A DNA stretch of 64,000 nucleotides from Blastocatellia bacterium. GTDB lineage: Bacteria > Acidobacteriota > Blastocatellia > Chloracidobacteriales > Chloracidobacteriaceae. Below, in pieces: positions 33,134-40,426 of this stretch. The stretch covers positions 1-64,000 of the forward strand of contig JAIBAN010000036.1 of assembly GCA_019695185.1 (NCBI GenBank), in the 5' to 3' direction. The position numbers and the translations under genes were made by a program. A model generated the notes under the pieces. The model saw only the letters and a list, made by a program, of their open reading frames with translations, did no database searches and was not told the origin of the DNA. How positions within the stretch are numbered: position 1 is the first letter of the stretch; each line of letters opens with the position of its first letter.

Positions 33134-33619
33134 CTACTCCAAGTGGTTTGAGAGATGGTTTCTCTTTCTGGTGTACCGATATAAAACCTTGAAAACTTGA
33201 GCTGGATTGGCCGGTTCGGCAATTGGCTCGCCGTTGACTTCAATCCAACTATGACTTGAAAGTTGCCCTTGATGTAAATGAACGCCGATCACCAGGGTTG
33301 TGGTTGTAAACTCTCTTGGTAAAAAGCCGTACAGAAGTACCGAACGCAAAAGGCACTTCCCAATTCCGTAATTCGGTAGAAATTGGATCACCTGGGAAAA
33401 CAAGGCGGCGTGCTCTGATGCAGTAAATCTTTCGGTGGACAAAAAGAACGGCGCTATATTTACATAATCAAGCAATTTAAGCAACCTTGGCAGTGAAAAT
33501 ACCTTGATCAAGAATGGCACCCATAAGAAAAAGAGCCCTGCCTGAGCTGCCAGATTTGCTTTGTAAAACATTTTCCGAAAGAACTGCCAGGATGTCCCAG
33601 GTTTTTCACCAACCGCCAT
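33134..33619 (-). CDS. Lasso-peptide B2-like protein (transglutaminase-fold leader peptidase)
   Basis: 161 residues. The C-terminal half carries GIGKCLLRSVLLYGFLP (Cys89), TLVIGVHLHQGQLSSHSWIE (His123) and GEPIAEPANP, the pattern of B2/McjB-type leader peptidases. The third catalytic residue, normally Asp, may be Glu131 or Glu135. The N-terminal half (about 20-60) is helical with hydrophobic stretches (AAQAGLFFLWVPFLI) that are common in B2 proteins. It is the first gene of the operon and would cleave the leader of the adjacent peptide. The ATG at 33619 has no good ribosome site. Confidence 0.85.
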   Translation of the reverse strand: MAVGEKPGTSWQFFRKMFYKANLAAQAGLFFLWVPFLIKVFSLPRLLKLLDYVNIAPFFLSTERFTASEHAALFSQVIQFLPNYGIGKCLLRSVLLYGFLPREFTTTTLVIGVHLHQGQLSSHSWIEVNGEPIAEPANPAQVFKVLYRYTRKRNHLSNHLE

Positions 33620-33746
33620 CAGGATTCAATTTTTGGTCGGTCCAACAGCCGTAGCTGTGTGTACCAAAGCTCCAAGCTGGAAATTTCAGAAATAAAGGAG
33701 AGTGATTGCTGTTGTTATGTTGGTTGTAGTGTGACAACTCATCCCA

Positions 33747-33776
33747 CTATAGCGAAAGAAATCCCTGGCGGTCAAA
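33747..33776 (-). promoter_or_regulatory. Sigma70-like promoter for the peptide-modification operon
   Basis: On the minus strand, TTGACC (33776-33771), an 18-base spacer and TATAGT (33752-33747) make a near-consensus promoter. A start near 33740 gives a leader of about 120 bases before the B2-like gene. It lies just downstream of the SpoIIE gene end (33857), so the operon can be expressed independently of that gene. Confidence 0.55.
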
Positions 33777-33856
33777 TGTTTCTACAGGCAGGGGGCTGAA
33801 AGTCCAGAGAGAAGGTGACCCTGTGATAGTGGGCTGACCATATCAGGCCCGCTGAC

Positions 33857-35206
33857 TTACAGATTAATGTCCCAAATCATGGAAAAGGAACCGGTCACAT
33901 GCTGGCTCCAATCCGAAAGCGGCAGGGGCAATCGGACCGCCAACAGGGTGATATCATCGCGTTGTGGTTCAATACCTTGAAATTGATGGAGTTCATCCAG
34001 CAAAGGGGTTTTCTGACGGGCCAAAGGCTTGTCGGAAATTTTACTGAGCAGCGAGCGCAATCGTTTGCTGCCAAACCGTTCCCCCTGTTCGTTACATTGG
34101 TCGGCAAAGCCATCGGTTGACAAAAAAAGGACTGTGCCTTCGCTGAATTCGATCACACAGTTGGTAAACTTACGGATTTCATTTTTCTTCACCCCGCCAA
34201 CGGTTTTCCGGTCGCCTTTCACTTCTTCCAGCATGGGGGCACCCTCCGGCATTGGTTTCAGAACCAGCAGGGGGCGACGGGCTCCTGCAAAAGTCAGTCG
34301 GTAGCCCTCAATACAGACCAGCCCGATATCCATTCCATCGTTGGTTCCCGTACCTCCATTGGTTTGGCCGAGGATAGTCTGAACTCCGGCATGGAGCAGC
34401 TCAAGAATTTGGGCCGGGTCGTAAATGTTTTTTTCACCGATAATCTGATTGAGCAGGGTGTTGCCAATCATGGACATGAACGCGCCTGGGACTCCATGCC
34501 CGGTACAATCGGCAACCACCAGAAAAACCCTGGTTACCTGGTCAGCGTGGGTGACATACACCCAATAGAAATCTCCTGATACAATGTCCTTGGGTTGAAA
34601 AACCAAAAAATAATCGCCCAACAGGGTTTCGAGCAGGGGGCCTTGCGGGAGCATGGCATTTTGAATCCGGTTCGCATAGTGAATGCTGTCGAGAATCTGA
34701 CGGTTTTTCTCCTCGATATCCTCTTTTTGTTTGACAATTTTTCCCAAGGTTTCAGTCAGGGTGTCATGAAGGCGTTTTTTTTCAAGGCAATTCCATACCC
34801 GCGCCTTGAGCAAGGCCGGGTCATAGGGCCGGGTCAGGTAATCGTCGGCCCCCATTTCGATACAGCGTACGACACTCCCGGTTTCGTCAAGACTGGAAAT
34901 CATAATGACTGGCAGATGCAAAAACTCAGTCCGGCTTTTGATGATTTCCAAAACCTGAAATCCGTCCAGTTCCGGCATCATGAGGTCCAGCAACAGCACA
35001 TCAAACGGTTCGGCCAACAACAAGTCCAATGCCTGTTTGCCGTTTTCCACCGTGCGAACTTCGTATCCTTCTTTTCTGAAAACCTGAGAAAGGACCATGC
35101 AGTTCAGCTTGTTGTCATCGGCAATCAACAATTTTCCCAGGGGCGGTATGTGCGTGGAATTGGTTTGTGGAAGCGGAAACGTGTGAGGCATGGTTTGGAA
35201 CGCCAA
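33857..35206 (-). CDS. Receiver domain-SpoIIE/PP2C phosphatase (RsbU-like response regulator)
   Basis: 449 residues. N-terminal receiver: GKLLIADDNKLNCMVL, phosphorylatable Asp74 in DVLLLDLMMPELDGF, and VIMISSLDETGS. A short coiled-coil linker (GKIVKQKEDIEEKNRQILD) leads to the phosphatase core: QPKDIVSGDFYWVYV, VVADCTGHGVPGAFMSMIGN and GTVLFLSTDGFADQ, with metal-binding aspartates present. Such proteins dephosphorylate anti-anti-sigma or partner-switching proteins in response to a kinase. No RsbW/RsbV partners are adjacent. ATG 35191 is an alternative start. Confidence 0.92.
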   Translation of the reverse strand: MAFQTMPHTFPLPQTNSTHIPPLGKLLIADDNKLNCMVLSQVFRKEGYEVRTVENGKQALDLLLAEPFDVLLLDLMMPELDGFQVLEIIKSRTEFLHLPVIMISSLDETGSVVRCIEMGADDYLTRPYDPALLKARVWNCLEKKRLHDTLTETLGKIVKQKEDIEEKNRQILDSIHYANRIQNAMLPQGPLLETLLGDYFLVFQPKDIVSGDFYWVYVTHADQVTRVFLVVADCTGHGVPGAFMSMIGNTLLNQIIGEKNIYDPAQILELLHAGVQTILGQTNGGTGTNDGMDIGLVCIEGYRLTFAGARRPLLVLKPMPEGAPMLEEVKGDRKTVGGVKKNEIRKFTNCVIEFSEGTVLFLSTDGFADQCNEQGERFGSKRLRSLLSKISDKPLARQKTPLLDELHQFQGIEPQRDDITLLAVRLPLPLSDWSQHVTGSFSMIWDINL

Positions 35207-35271
35207 AAAATCCCTTCACCGTGAAAATGAAATTTGAAGAAAATGGAGCAGGTCGAGTTTTTCTGACTGGC

Positions 35272-36408
35272 TTACACGGTTTTCTTCTTGAACTGTACTG
35301 TAGCAATGAGAATTGTGACAATCCCCATCGCCGACAAAACCAGCCCATTTGACCACATTTGGCTGACTCCGGCCCCTCGCAGGATAATGGCGCGCAAGGC
35401 GTTAATGTAATAGGTGGCCGGAACCAGGGCGCTGACCCATTGGAAAAACACCGGCATGTTTTCAATTGGGAAGATGTAACCCGAAAGAAAAACCGAGGGC
35501 AGAATCGAACCGCTTGCCATCTGAACGGCTTCCACCTGAGAGCGGGCCCGCACTGAAATCAAAAGCCCAAGGCCCAGTACTGTCAACAGAAAGGGGAGTG
35601 AGACACCAAACAAAACAAACAGGCTTCCGGCAATGGGGACTTCAAAAACAAACCGCATCAGCACCAGGATTCCGCAGACTTCAATAAATCCCAGAAAACC
35701 ATAAGGAAGCATTTTCCCTACCATCACGCCCAGCGGGGTGATGGGGGTCAGGTACAATTGCTCCAGGGTTCCTTTTTCCCGCTCCCGTACCAGGGAAAAC
35801 GAAATGAGGAGAATGTTAATCATTTGAAGCAGGATGGCAATCATGCCGGGGATCAGAAAATTTGGGCTCCGCAAGTCGGGATTGAAGAGGACGGATTGGC
35901 GGGCTTCAACCGGAAGCACCTTGCCGCCGGAGTCCCCCAAAACCTGCCGCAATGATTCCTGGAGGGTAATTTGATTGGCCACATTGACCGCCTCGCCGGT
36001 GACGGTCGAATCCGACCCATCCACCAAGACCAGAACACTGGCTGTCCGGCCATCCTGTAAACGACGGGAATAATCAACCGGAATTTTGATTCCCACCTTG
36101 CCCCGGCCTTCGATGATGAAGTTGTACAGCTCCCGGTCTGAGGTGGCAATTTCGATGATATGAAAGTCGTCGGTATTGGTAAAACGGTCAAGCAACCGCT
36201 TGCTTTCCTGGGTTCCGGCAGCATCATAGACAATGGTCTTGATTTGGCGGACCTTGGTATCAAGAGCAAAGCCAAACAGCAGCAGTTCGAACATGGGAAT
36301 GAACAACGCGAAGTACAGGGTTGCCGGGTCGCGGAGGATATGGATGACTTCTTTGCGCAGGATGGGCCAGGCACCGTAAATAAACCGCTTGCGGGCAATC
36401 CGGTTCAT
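35272..36408 (-). CDS. ABC-2 type transporter permease (YhhJ/YbhS family)
   Basis: 378 residues: an N-terminal helix (PATLYFALFIPMFELLLFGF), a large periplasmic domain (KTIVYDAAGTQESKRLLDRF, VPVD, LVLVDGSDSTVTGEA), then about five helices with LVREREKGTLEQLYLTPITP, the typical cytosolic loop before TM3 of ABC-2 permeases. The end has SGYIFPIENMPVFFQWVSAL and LRAIILRGAG. It begins six bases after the phaC stop. No ATP-binding gene is adjacent; the closest candidate partners are the ATPase at 46724-47683 and the HlyD protein at 50910-52046. Confidence 0.9.
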   Translation of the reverse strand: MNRIARKRFIYGAWPILRKEVIHILRDPATLYFALFIPMFELLLFGFALDTKVRQIKTIVYDAAGTQESKRLLDRFTNTDDFHIIEIATSDRELYNFIIEGRGKVGIKIPVDYSRRLQDGRTASVLVLVDGSDSTVTGEAVNVANQITLQESLRQVLGDSGGKVLPVEARQSVLFNPDLRSPNFLIPGMIAILLQMINILLISFSLVREREKGTLEQLYLTPITPLGVMVGKMLPYGFLGFIEVCGILVLMRFVFEVPIAGSLFVLFGVSLPFLLTVLGLGLLISVRARSQVEAVQMASGSILPSVFLSGYIFPIENMPVFFQWVSALVPATYYINALRAIILRGAGVSQMWSNGLVLSAMGIVTILIATVQFKKKTV

Positions 36409-36413
36409 GAGGT

Positions 36414-37448
36414 TCAGTTTCCTTGAGGTGTGGAGGCGTCACGTTCCGCCAGCCAGGCCACGGTTTTCGGCCAGACAATGCCAAGGGCCTTGGGGCCGAT
36501 TGACACTCCGTGGTGTCCGCCCTTGACCCGCAATTCGGTTTTGTCGCTGCTTCCAATGAGTTTCAAGGCAATTTCGGCTGATTTGGGGGGCACGATGTCA
36601 TCATGTTCAGCCAGAATATTGAGCACGGGGCTGGTAATGTTTTTGAGCCGGACTGCCTGCCCGCCCAGTTTGAAACGGTTCTTTTTGAGGAGGTTTTTTT
36701 GATAACAGTCTTTGATGAATGTGCGAAAGGTTTCGCCAGCCACGGGAACCGCATCGTTCACCCAATAATCAAACGCCATAAAGGTCTGGACGAATTCCTC
36801 GTTGTCCATATTTTCAAGCAGGCTGGTGTACTTGGTAATGTTTTTGGTGGGTTTGAGCATCATGAAAGTGCTTTTGAGCACTTCCACCGGGGCATTCCCG
36901 TGGGAATCAACAAAGGCATCCACATCAAAATAATCAGGGCGGGCCCACTGGCTGAGGAGCGAGTCGTTTTCAAAATCAACCGGGGTCGCCAGTAAAATCA
37001 GATTTTTGACTGATTCCGGATAAAGGGCCGCATACATCAGGGCCATTGTCCCACCCATGCAATATCCCAGCAGCGAAACCTGTTCCGAGCCCGAATGACG
37101 GCTAACCTTCCGAACAAGATTGGGCAGGTAGCGATTGATATGGTCCTCCAGCGTGACTTCACAATCGGCATCATCCGGCACTCCCCAATCAACCATATAA
37201 ACCTGGAACCCCTGCTCCACAAGGTAGGAAACAAAACTTTTGCCGGGCATCAAATCCAGAATGTAATACTTGTTGATGAGAGAATTGACGATGACGAGCG
37301 GGGTTTGAAATTTGGGTTTGGTTTTTGATTTGTAATGGAGAACCCGCAATTTGTTTTCCCGGTAAATCACCCGCGAAGGGGTTGGGGCAATCCGGGGAGG
37401 CTTGTTCATTTTCGTGAGCAATTCAGAAAATTTGACGAAATCAAGCAT
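36414..37448 (-). CDS. phaC: Class III-type poly(R)-hydroxyalkanoate synthase PhaC
   Basis: 344 residues, the size of class III PhaC. The nucleophile elbow is LLGYCMGGTMALMY with Cys130 (G-x-C-x-G-G). The Asp is in LAEHDDIVPPKSAE and the His in VKGGHHGVSIG. KTKPKFQTPLVIVNSLINKY, FVSYLVEQGFQVYMVDWGVP and FENDSLLSQWARPDYFDVDA follow the family. It polymerises hydroxyacyl-CoA on the PHA granule. Class III enzymes need PhaE, and no full-length PhaE (about 40 kDa) is visible; the 135-residue protein at 38723 could take its place. It lies downstream of a PhaC-like paralogue, with a 5x9-base repeat in its leader. Confidence 0.9.
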   Translation of the reverse strand: MLDFVKFSELLTKMNKPPRIAPTPSRVIYRENKLRVLHYKSKTKPKFQTPLVIVNSLINKYYILDLMPGKSFVSYLVEQGFQVYMVDWGVPDDADCEVTLEDHINRYLPNLVRKVSRHSGSEQVSLLGYCMGGTMALMYAALYPESVKNLILLATPVDFENDSLLSQWARPDYFDVDAFVDSHGNAPVEVLKSTFMMLKPTKNITKYTSLLENMDNEEFVQTFMAFDYWVNDAVPVAGETFRTFIKDCYQKNLLKKNRFKLGGQAVRLKNITSPVLNILAEHDDIVPPKSAEIALKLIGSSDKTELRVKGGHHGVSIGPKALGIVWPKTVAWLAERDASTPQGN

Positions 37449-37459
37449 AGGCCGAAACA

Positions 37460-37504
37460 GTCTTGGGAGTCTTGGGAGTCTTGGGAGTCTTGGGAGTCCT
37501 GGGA
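37460..37504 (+). repeat. (GTCTTGGGA)x5 nonamer tandem repeat in the phaC leader
   Basis: Five consecutive copies of GTCTTGGGA, the last with one change (GTCCTGGGA), starting 12 bases upstream of the phaC ATG (37448) and ending 22 bases after the stop of the paralogue (37527). On the minus strand it reads TCCCAAGAC repeated, which contains no ribosome-binding sequence. Copy-number change here would alter the leader of phaC. Confidence 0.9.
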
Positions 37505-37526
37505 GTTTGGTGAAACTCCAAAGCCC

Positions 37527-38726
37527 TTAAACGGATGAACGAAGCCATTGCAAAAGCTGTGGCCAAACTTGATTTTTAGCACCACCACTGACCGAAAGCG
37601 AGAGATGTCCATAGGGAAAGAGAGCTTGATGATACGCATCTGCCGGAATGTGTTGCGCCAGCGCCGCCGCCGCCGCAAACGGCACCACTTGGTCCTTTTC
37701 ACCAATGACATTGAGGACCGGGCAGGTGATGGAATCCAGGCGAACCCGCCGGCTCCCGATTTTCAGCCGGTTCTGAAAAAGCTGGTTTTTTTGGTAGGTC
37801 GAGGCCACAAACTGCCGGTAAAAGGTGCCCGGAATATCCACTGAATCATTGAACCAGCATTCCAAAGCCAATAGAACCTTGAGATTTTCAGCCGAATCGG
37901 CATTCAGCCATAAATTCCAGGGCAGGGTGGCATTGCTCACCGGTTTCATGCCTCGAAACGACGCCAGGACAAATTCTGAAGGCATATTCCCCAACGTCGC
38001 AATAAAGTCATCAATATCGAGTTGTTCCGGGTGGAGCCATTCACTCACAAAGCCTGCCTGGGAAAAATCCACCGGCGTGGCAAACAACGCCAGTCGCCGG
38101 ACCAGGGCCGGGTTCAAGGCCGAGCAAATCAGTGACAAGACCCCTCCCATTGAATAACCCAACAGGTCCACCTGCTGCCGCTTGGTGCGGGCGCAAACTT
38201 CGTGCAAAACCTGGGGGAGATAGGACAGCACCAGGGTGTCAAAAGTTATCTGGGAATCAGTTTCGTCAATTTCCCCCCAATCCACTACAAAAACCTCGAT
38301 TCCATTTTGGGTCAGGAATTCAACCAGACTGCGCCCCGGTGCCAAATCAAGCAGGTACCAGCGATTGACCAGCGATGTCACAATGACCAGCGGATAGGAG
38401 GGTTTTGCCAAACGGGCCGGGCGGAAGTGCCGTAACCGCATTTTCCCAAGTTCCAACGCAATAGTGTGTGCCGTCGGTTTGAGGTCAAGGCAGGCAGCCA
38501 GATTCCGGGAGGTTTCCCGGCACAGGGCTTCCGGAAGTGACGGAACCCCCGTCAGACGCTGATTGACGCGCCGGAATTCAGCATAAACGGGAAGCAGGTG
38601 CTGTATCCAGGAGCGTTGCGCAGAAAGCAAAAGCGGATTCCGCATCCATTGCTGGAAGGCGGCATCCGCGTGCCATTGCCAGATTTCAAACGCTTCACGG
38701 GTGAAGGTTGCCAGGTCGGTTTTCAT
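37527..38726 (-). CDS. PhaC-family paralogue with Ser in place of the nucleophilic Cys
   Basis: 399 residues. Same alpha/beta fold as the phaC neighbour: LVIVTSLVNRWYLLDLAPGR, EFLTQNGIEVFVVDWGEIDE, FATPVDFSQAGFVSEWLHPE and VLNVIGEKDQVVPFAAAAAL with YGHLSLSV for the His. The elbow is LLGYSMGGVLSLICS, so Ser192 replaces the catalytic Cys of PHA synthases. Such a change usually strongly reduces polymerase activity, so this protein may be a hydrolase/depolymerase, a chain-transfer enzyme or a non-catalytic partner. It is about 50 residues longer at the N-terminus than class III PhaC. It overlaps the upstream granule-protein gene (ATGA). Confidence 0.85.
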   Translation of the reverse strand: MKTDLATFTREAFEIWQWHADAAFQQWMRNPLLLSAQRSWIQHLLPVYAEFRRVNQRLTGVPSLPEALCRETSRNLAACLDLKPTAHTIALELGKMRLRHFRPARLAKPSYPLVIVTSLVNRWYLLDLAPGRSLVEFLTQNGIEVFVVDWGEIDETDSQITFDTLVLSYLPQVLHEVCARTKRQQVDLLGYSMGGVLSLICSALNPALVRRLALFATPVDFSQAGFVSEWLHPEQLDIDDFIATLGNMPSEFVLASFRGMKPVSNATLPWNLWLNADSAENLKVLLALECWFNDSVDIPGTFYRQFVASTYQKNQLFQNRLKIGSRRVRLDSITCPVLNVIGEKDQVVPFAAAAALAQHIPADAYHQALFPYGHLSLSVSGGAKNQVWPQLLQWLRSSV

Positions 38727-39130
38727 TCTTTTTTCGCTGTTCGACGAGGAGCTGCTTTTTTCTTGGGAGCGGGTTTGACCACCGGTTCCGGCTCCGGTTC
38801 TTCCATTTTGCTATTGAGTTCTTCCAATTGTTCCAGCACGGCATCCAGTTTACGGTTCAGGGCTTTCAAATCGTCACGAGTCACCATGTTCATTGATTTC
38901 ATGGTTTGGGTGACAACTTCCTGGACCTTCGTCTGCAGGTTCATGGATTGTTCCATGGTTGCCGAAACCAAAGCCAGAACCTGGGGATTTCGCATTAACT
39001 GGCCCCACTGTTCCTCGGCTTGTTTCATCATTTGCCCGGCAGTATTGAGCGCCAGTTGACTGGCGGTTTCAATGGCGGCCTTGGCTGGACTGGTCGGGGC
39101 TTTTTTCGGAGCGCTTTTTTCACGTGGCAT
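38723..39130 (-). CDS. PHA granule-associated protein with histone-like tail (PhaF/PhaE-like)
   Basis: 135 residues from ATG 39130. The N-terminus is Lys/Ala/Pro-rich (KSAPKKAPTSPAKAAIET), the central part is a coiled coil (LMRNPQVLALVSATMEQSMN, DDLKALNRKLDAVLEQLEEL) and the tail is Lys-rich (VKPAPKKKAAPRRTAKKE) as in PhaF, which binds DNA and granules. The central NPQVLALVSATMEQSMNLQT segment is also like the phasin/PhaE C-terminal region. It may be the subunit that activates PhaC in place of PhaE. Its start and stop overlap the Ser-PhaC gene (ATGA). Confidence 0.7.
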   Translation of the reverse strand: MPREKSAPKKAPTSPAKAAIETASQLALNTAGQMMKQAEEQWGQLMRNPQVLALVSATMEQSMNLQTKVQEVVTQTMKSMNMVTRDDLKALNRKLDAVLEQLEELNSKMEEPEPEPVVKPAPKKKAAPRRTAKKE

Positions 39131-39157
39131 AGAGTCTCCCAGGAAATTGAGAATGAA

Positions 39158-39268
39158 GAATTGAGAATTGAGAATTGAAATTCCAGAAAAAACTCCTTGG
39201 GACAAAGGTTGATTTCGCTTGGCCCAGGATTACGTCATTCCCAATTCTCAATTCTCAATTCTCAATTG
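39158..39268. repeat. Inverted pair of (GAATTGA)n / (CAATTCT)n heptamer repeats
   Basis: Left block 39158-39177 (GAATTGAGAATTGAGAATTG) and right block 39242-39268 (CAATTCT repeated, ending CAATTG) are inverted copies; the 20-base left block pairs exactly with 39242-39261. The spacer is about 64 bases. The right block supplies the stop codon of the phasin gene (TCA at 39262-39264). A long hairpin could form in the mRNA between the phasin gene and the downstream granule-protein gene. Confidence 0.9.
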
Positions 39269-39558
39269 AGGAATGTGGGAACTCCCGAAAAGGCTTTTTC
39301 GGTGAGTTCGGCGGATTTTTTGACAAGATCATGTTGAATGGCAAACAGGGTGCCGACGAAATCTTTCGCGGCACGAGCGCTGGCCTCTTGTGAAGTGAAG
39401 CCGAGGTTGAGCGCATCAAGCATCATTTTGTGTGATGTTTCCTGGGTTTGTAAAGCGGCTTGAAAGGTCGCCATTGCCATTTCATGCGGAAAATCGGCCA
39501 TCTTCGAAAGCTGTTCGGTAACTTTGGGGGTGGATTTGGTTTGAGCGGTGGTTGCCAT
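39262..39558 (-). CDS. Phasin family protein
   Basis: 98 residues, mostly amphipathic helix: KMADFPHEMAMATFQAALQT, KMMLDALNLGFTSQEASARA and FAIQHDLVKKSAELTEKAF. Phasins coat PHA granules and limit their size. SD GGAGG lies about nine bases upstream of the ATG. The region upstream holds two palindromes and the divergent phaR gene, a configuration seen where PhaR represses phasin. The last codons and the stop lie in the heptamer repeat, so slippage there would change the C-terminus. Confidence 0.8.
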   Translation of the reverse strand: MATTAQTKSTPKVTEQLSKMADFPHEMAMATFQAALQTQETSHKMMLDALNLGFTSQEASARAAKDFVGTLFAIQHDLVKKSAELTEKAFSGVPTFLN

Positions 39559-39642
39559 GACGTGTGTCCTCCGGAAAATATGGTTTCAGTTTGTCTGATG
39601 GCCAGGAAAATAGGATGTATTCTGAATCCTGTCAATAGGTTT

Positions 39643-39658
39643 TTTCGCAATTGCGAAA
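39643..39658. promoter_or_regulatory. Perfect 16-base palindrome, candidate PhaR operator
   Basis: TTTCGCAATTGCGAAA is fully symmetric and lies 85 bases upstream of the phasin ATG, in the gap between the divergent phasin and phaR genes. Known PhaR sites are short dyads with TGC/GCA-type arms. Together with the second palindrome at 39770-39785 it is the natural candidate for autoregulation. Confidence 0.5.
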
Positions 39659-39769
39659 TAAATTATGTAAATTATTTATTATAAAAGCTTTAATACTTAT
39701 CAAAATTCAAAATTGTAAAGATTATGTGAATATTGATGGTACTGGATAGATTATTTTTCTGATATTTAA

Positions 39770-39785
39770 TTGTGCGGTTGCACAA
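39770..39785. promoter_or_regulatory. TTGTGC-N4-GCACAA palindrome, candidate PhaR operator
   Basis: Two perfect 6-base arms with a 4-base centre (GGTT), 81 bases upstream of the phaR start. The TGC-N4-GCA core matches the type of dyad reported for PhaR in other bacteria. The surrounding gap (39559-39865) is far more AT-rich than its neighbours. Confidence 0.5.
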
Positions 39786-39829
39786 AATTGCATTTTTGAT
39801 TTTTTACCTGATAATGAACATGTTCCAGT

Positions 39830-39858
39830 TTGACTTGGTGAATTTTCCCCACTAGAGT
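39830..39858 (+). promoter_or_regulatory. Promoter for phaR, possibly leaderless mRNA
   Basis: TTGACT (39830-39835), a 17-base spacer and TAGAGT (39853-39858). Transcription would start at or within a base or two of the phaR ATG (39866), and no ribosome binding site precedes that ATG, so a leaderless message is possible. Confidence 0.45.
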
Positions 39859-39865
39859 TTCGCAC

Positions 39866-40345
39866 ATGCCCAAAAAAAGCTCCGAAACCGATCCGCTGTT
39901 GATTAAACGTTATGGAAACCGCCGCCTTTACAACACGGAGACGGGCGCTTATGTCAATTTTGATGATTTAATTGCCCTTATCCGTTCCGGGCGTGACATC
40001 CGGGTGATTGACTCAACCACCAAAGAGGACCTGACCAAGATCATTCTCACCCAAATCATTCTGGAAGAAGAAAAAAACAACCGGAATATTCTGCCGGTGC
40101 CCTTTCTCTACCAGTTGATTCGATATCAGGAAGCAACCATCCAGGACTTTTTTCAAAATTATCTGGCGGCGACGTTTGATGCCTATTTGCGGACCAAACA
40201 GGAATTTGACCGCAAGTTTCGGGATTGGCTGAATGTGGGAGTCCCGATGGCAAAAATGTTTGAACCTGCTCAATCTGAAGAGCCGGAGCCGCCGCCCCGC
40301 AGCCGGGGCCGAAAAAAGAAATCAGATAGTACGGAAAGCTCTTGA
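39866..40345 (+). CDS. phaR: PHA synthesis repressor PhaR
   Basis: 159 residues. The N-terminal DNA-binding domain is [20 protein letters not shown] followed by [20 protein letters not shown], and the PHB-accumulation domain has [20 protein letters not shown]. The tail is basic (RSRGRKKKS). PhaR senses PHA granules and represses phasin and its own gene. It is divergent from the phasin-phaC operon, with two palindromes in between. The ATG has no Shine-Dalgarno. Confidence 0.94.
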   Translation: MPKKSSETDPLLIKRYGNRRLYNTETGAYVNFDDLIALIRSGRDIRVIDSTTKEDLTKIILTQIILEEEKNNRNILPVPFLYQLIRYQEATIQDFFQNYLAATFDAYLRTKQEFDRKFRDWLNVGVPMAKMFEPAQSEEPEPPPRSRGRKKKSDSTESS

Positions 40346-40426
40346 AATCATGAGTTTAACCTGAATTGTCCGAGCTCGGACAATGCACTTTTTGAACCGG
40401 ATTTGGTCCGGACTGGAACCGATTTT

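Noticed and set aside
29459-33619. A classical lasso peptide cluster
   Set aside because: No cyclase gene in the operon and an unsuitable core sequence; a radical SAM enzyme is present instead.
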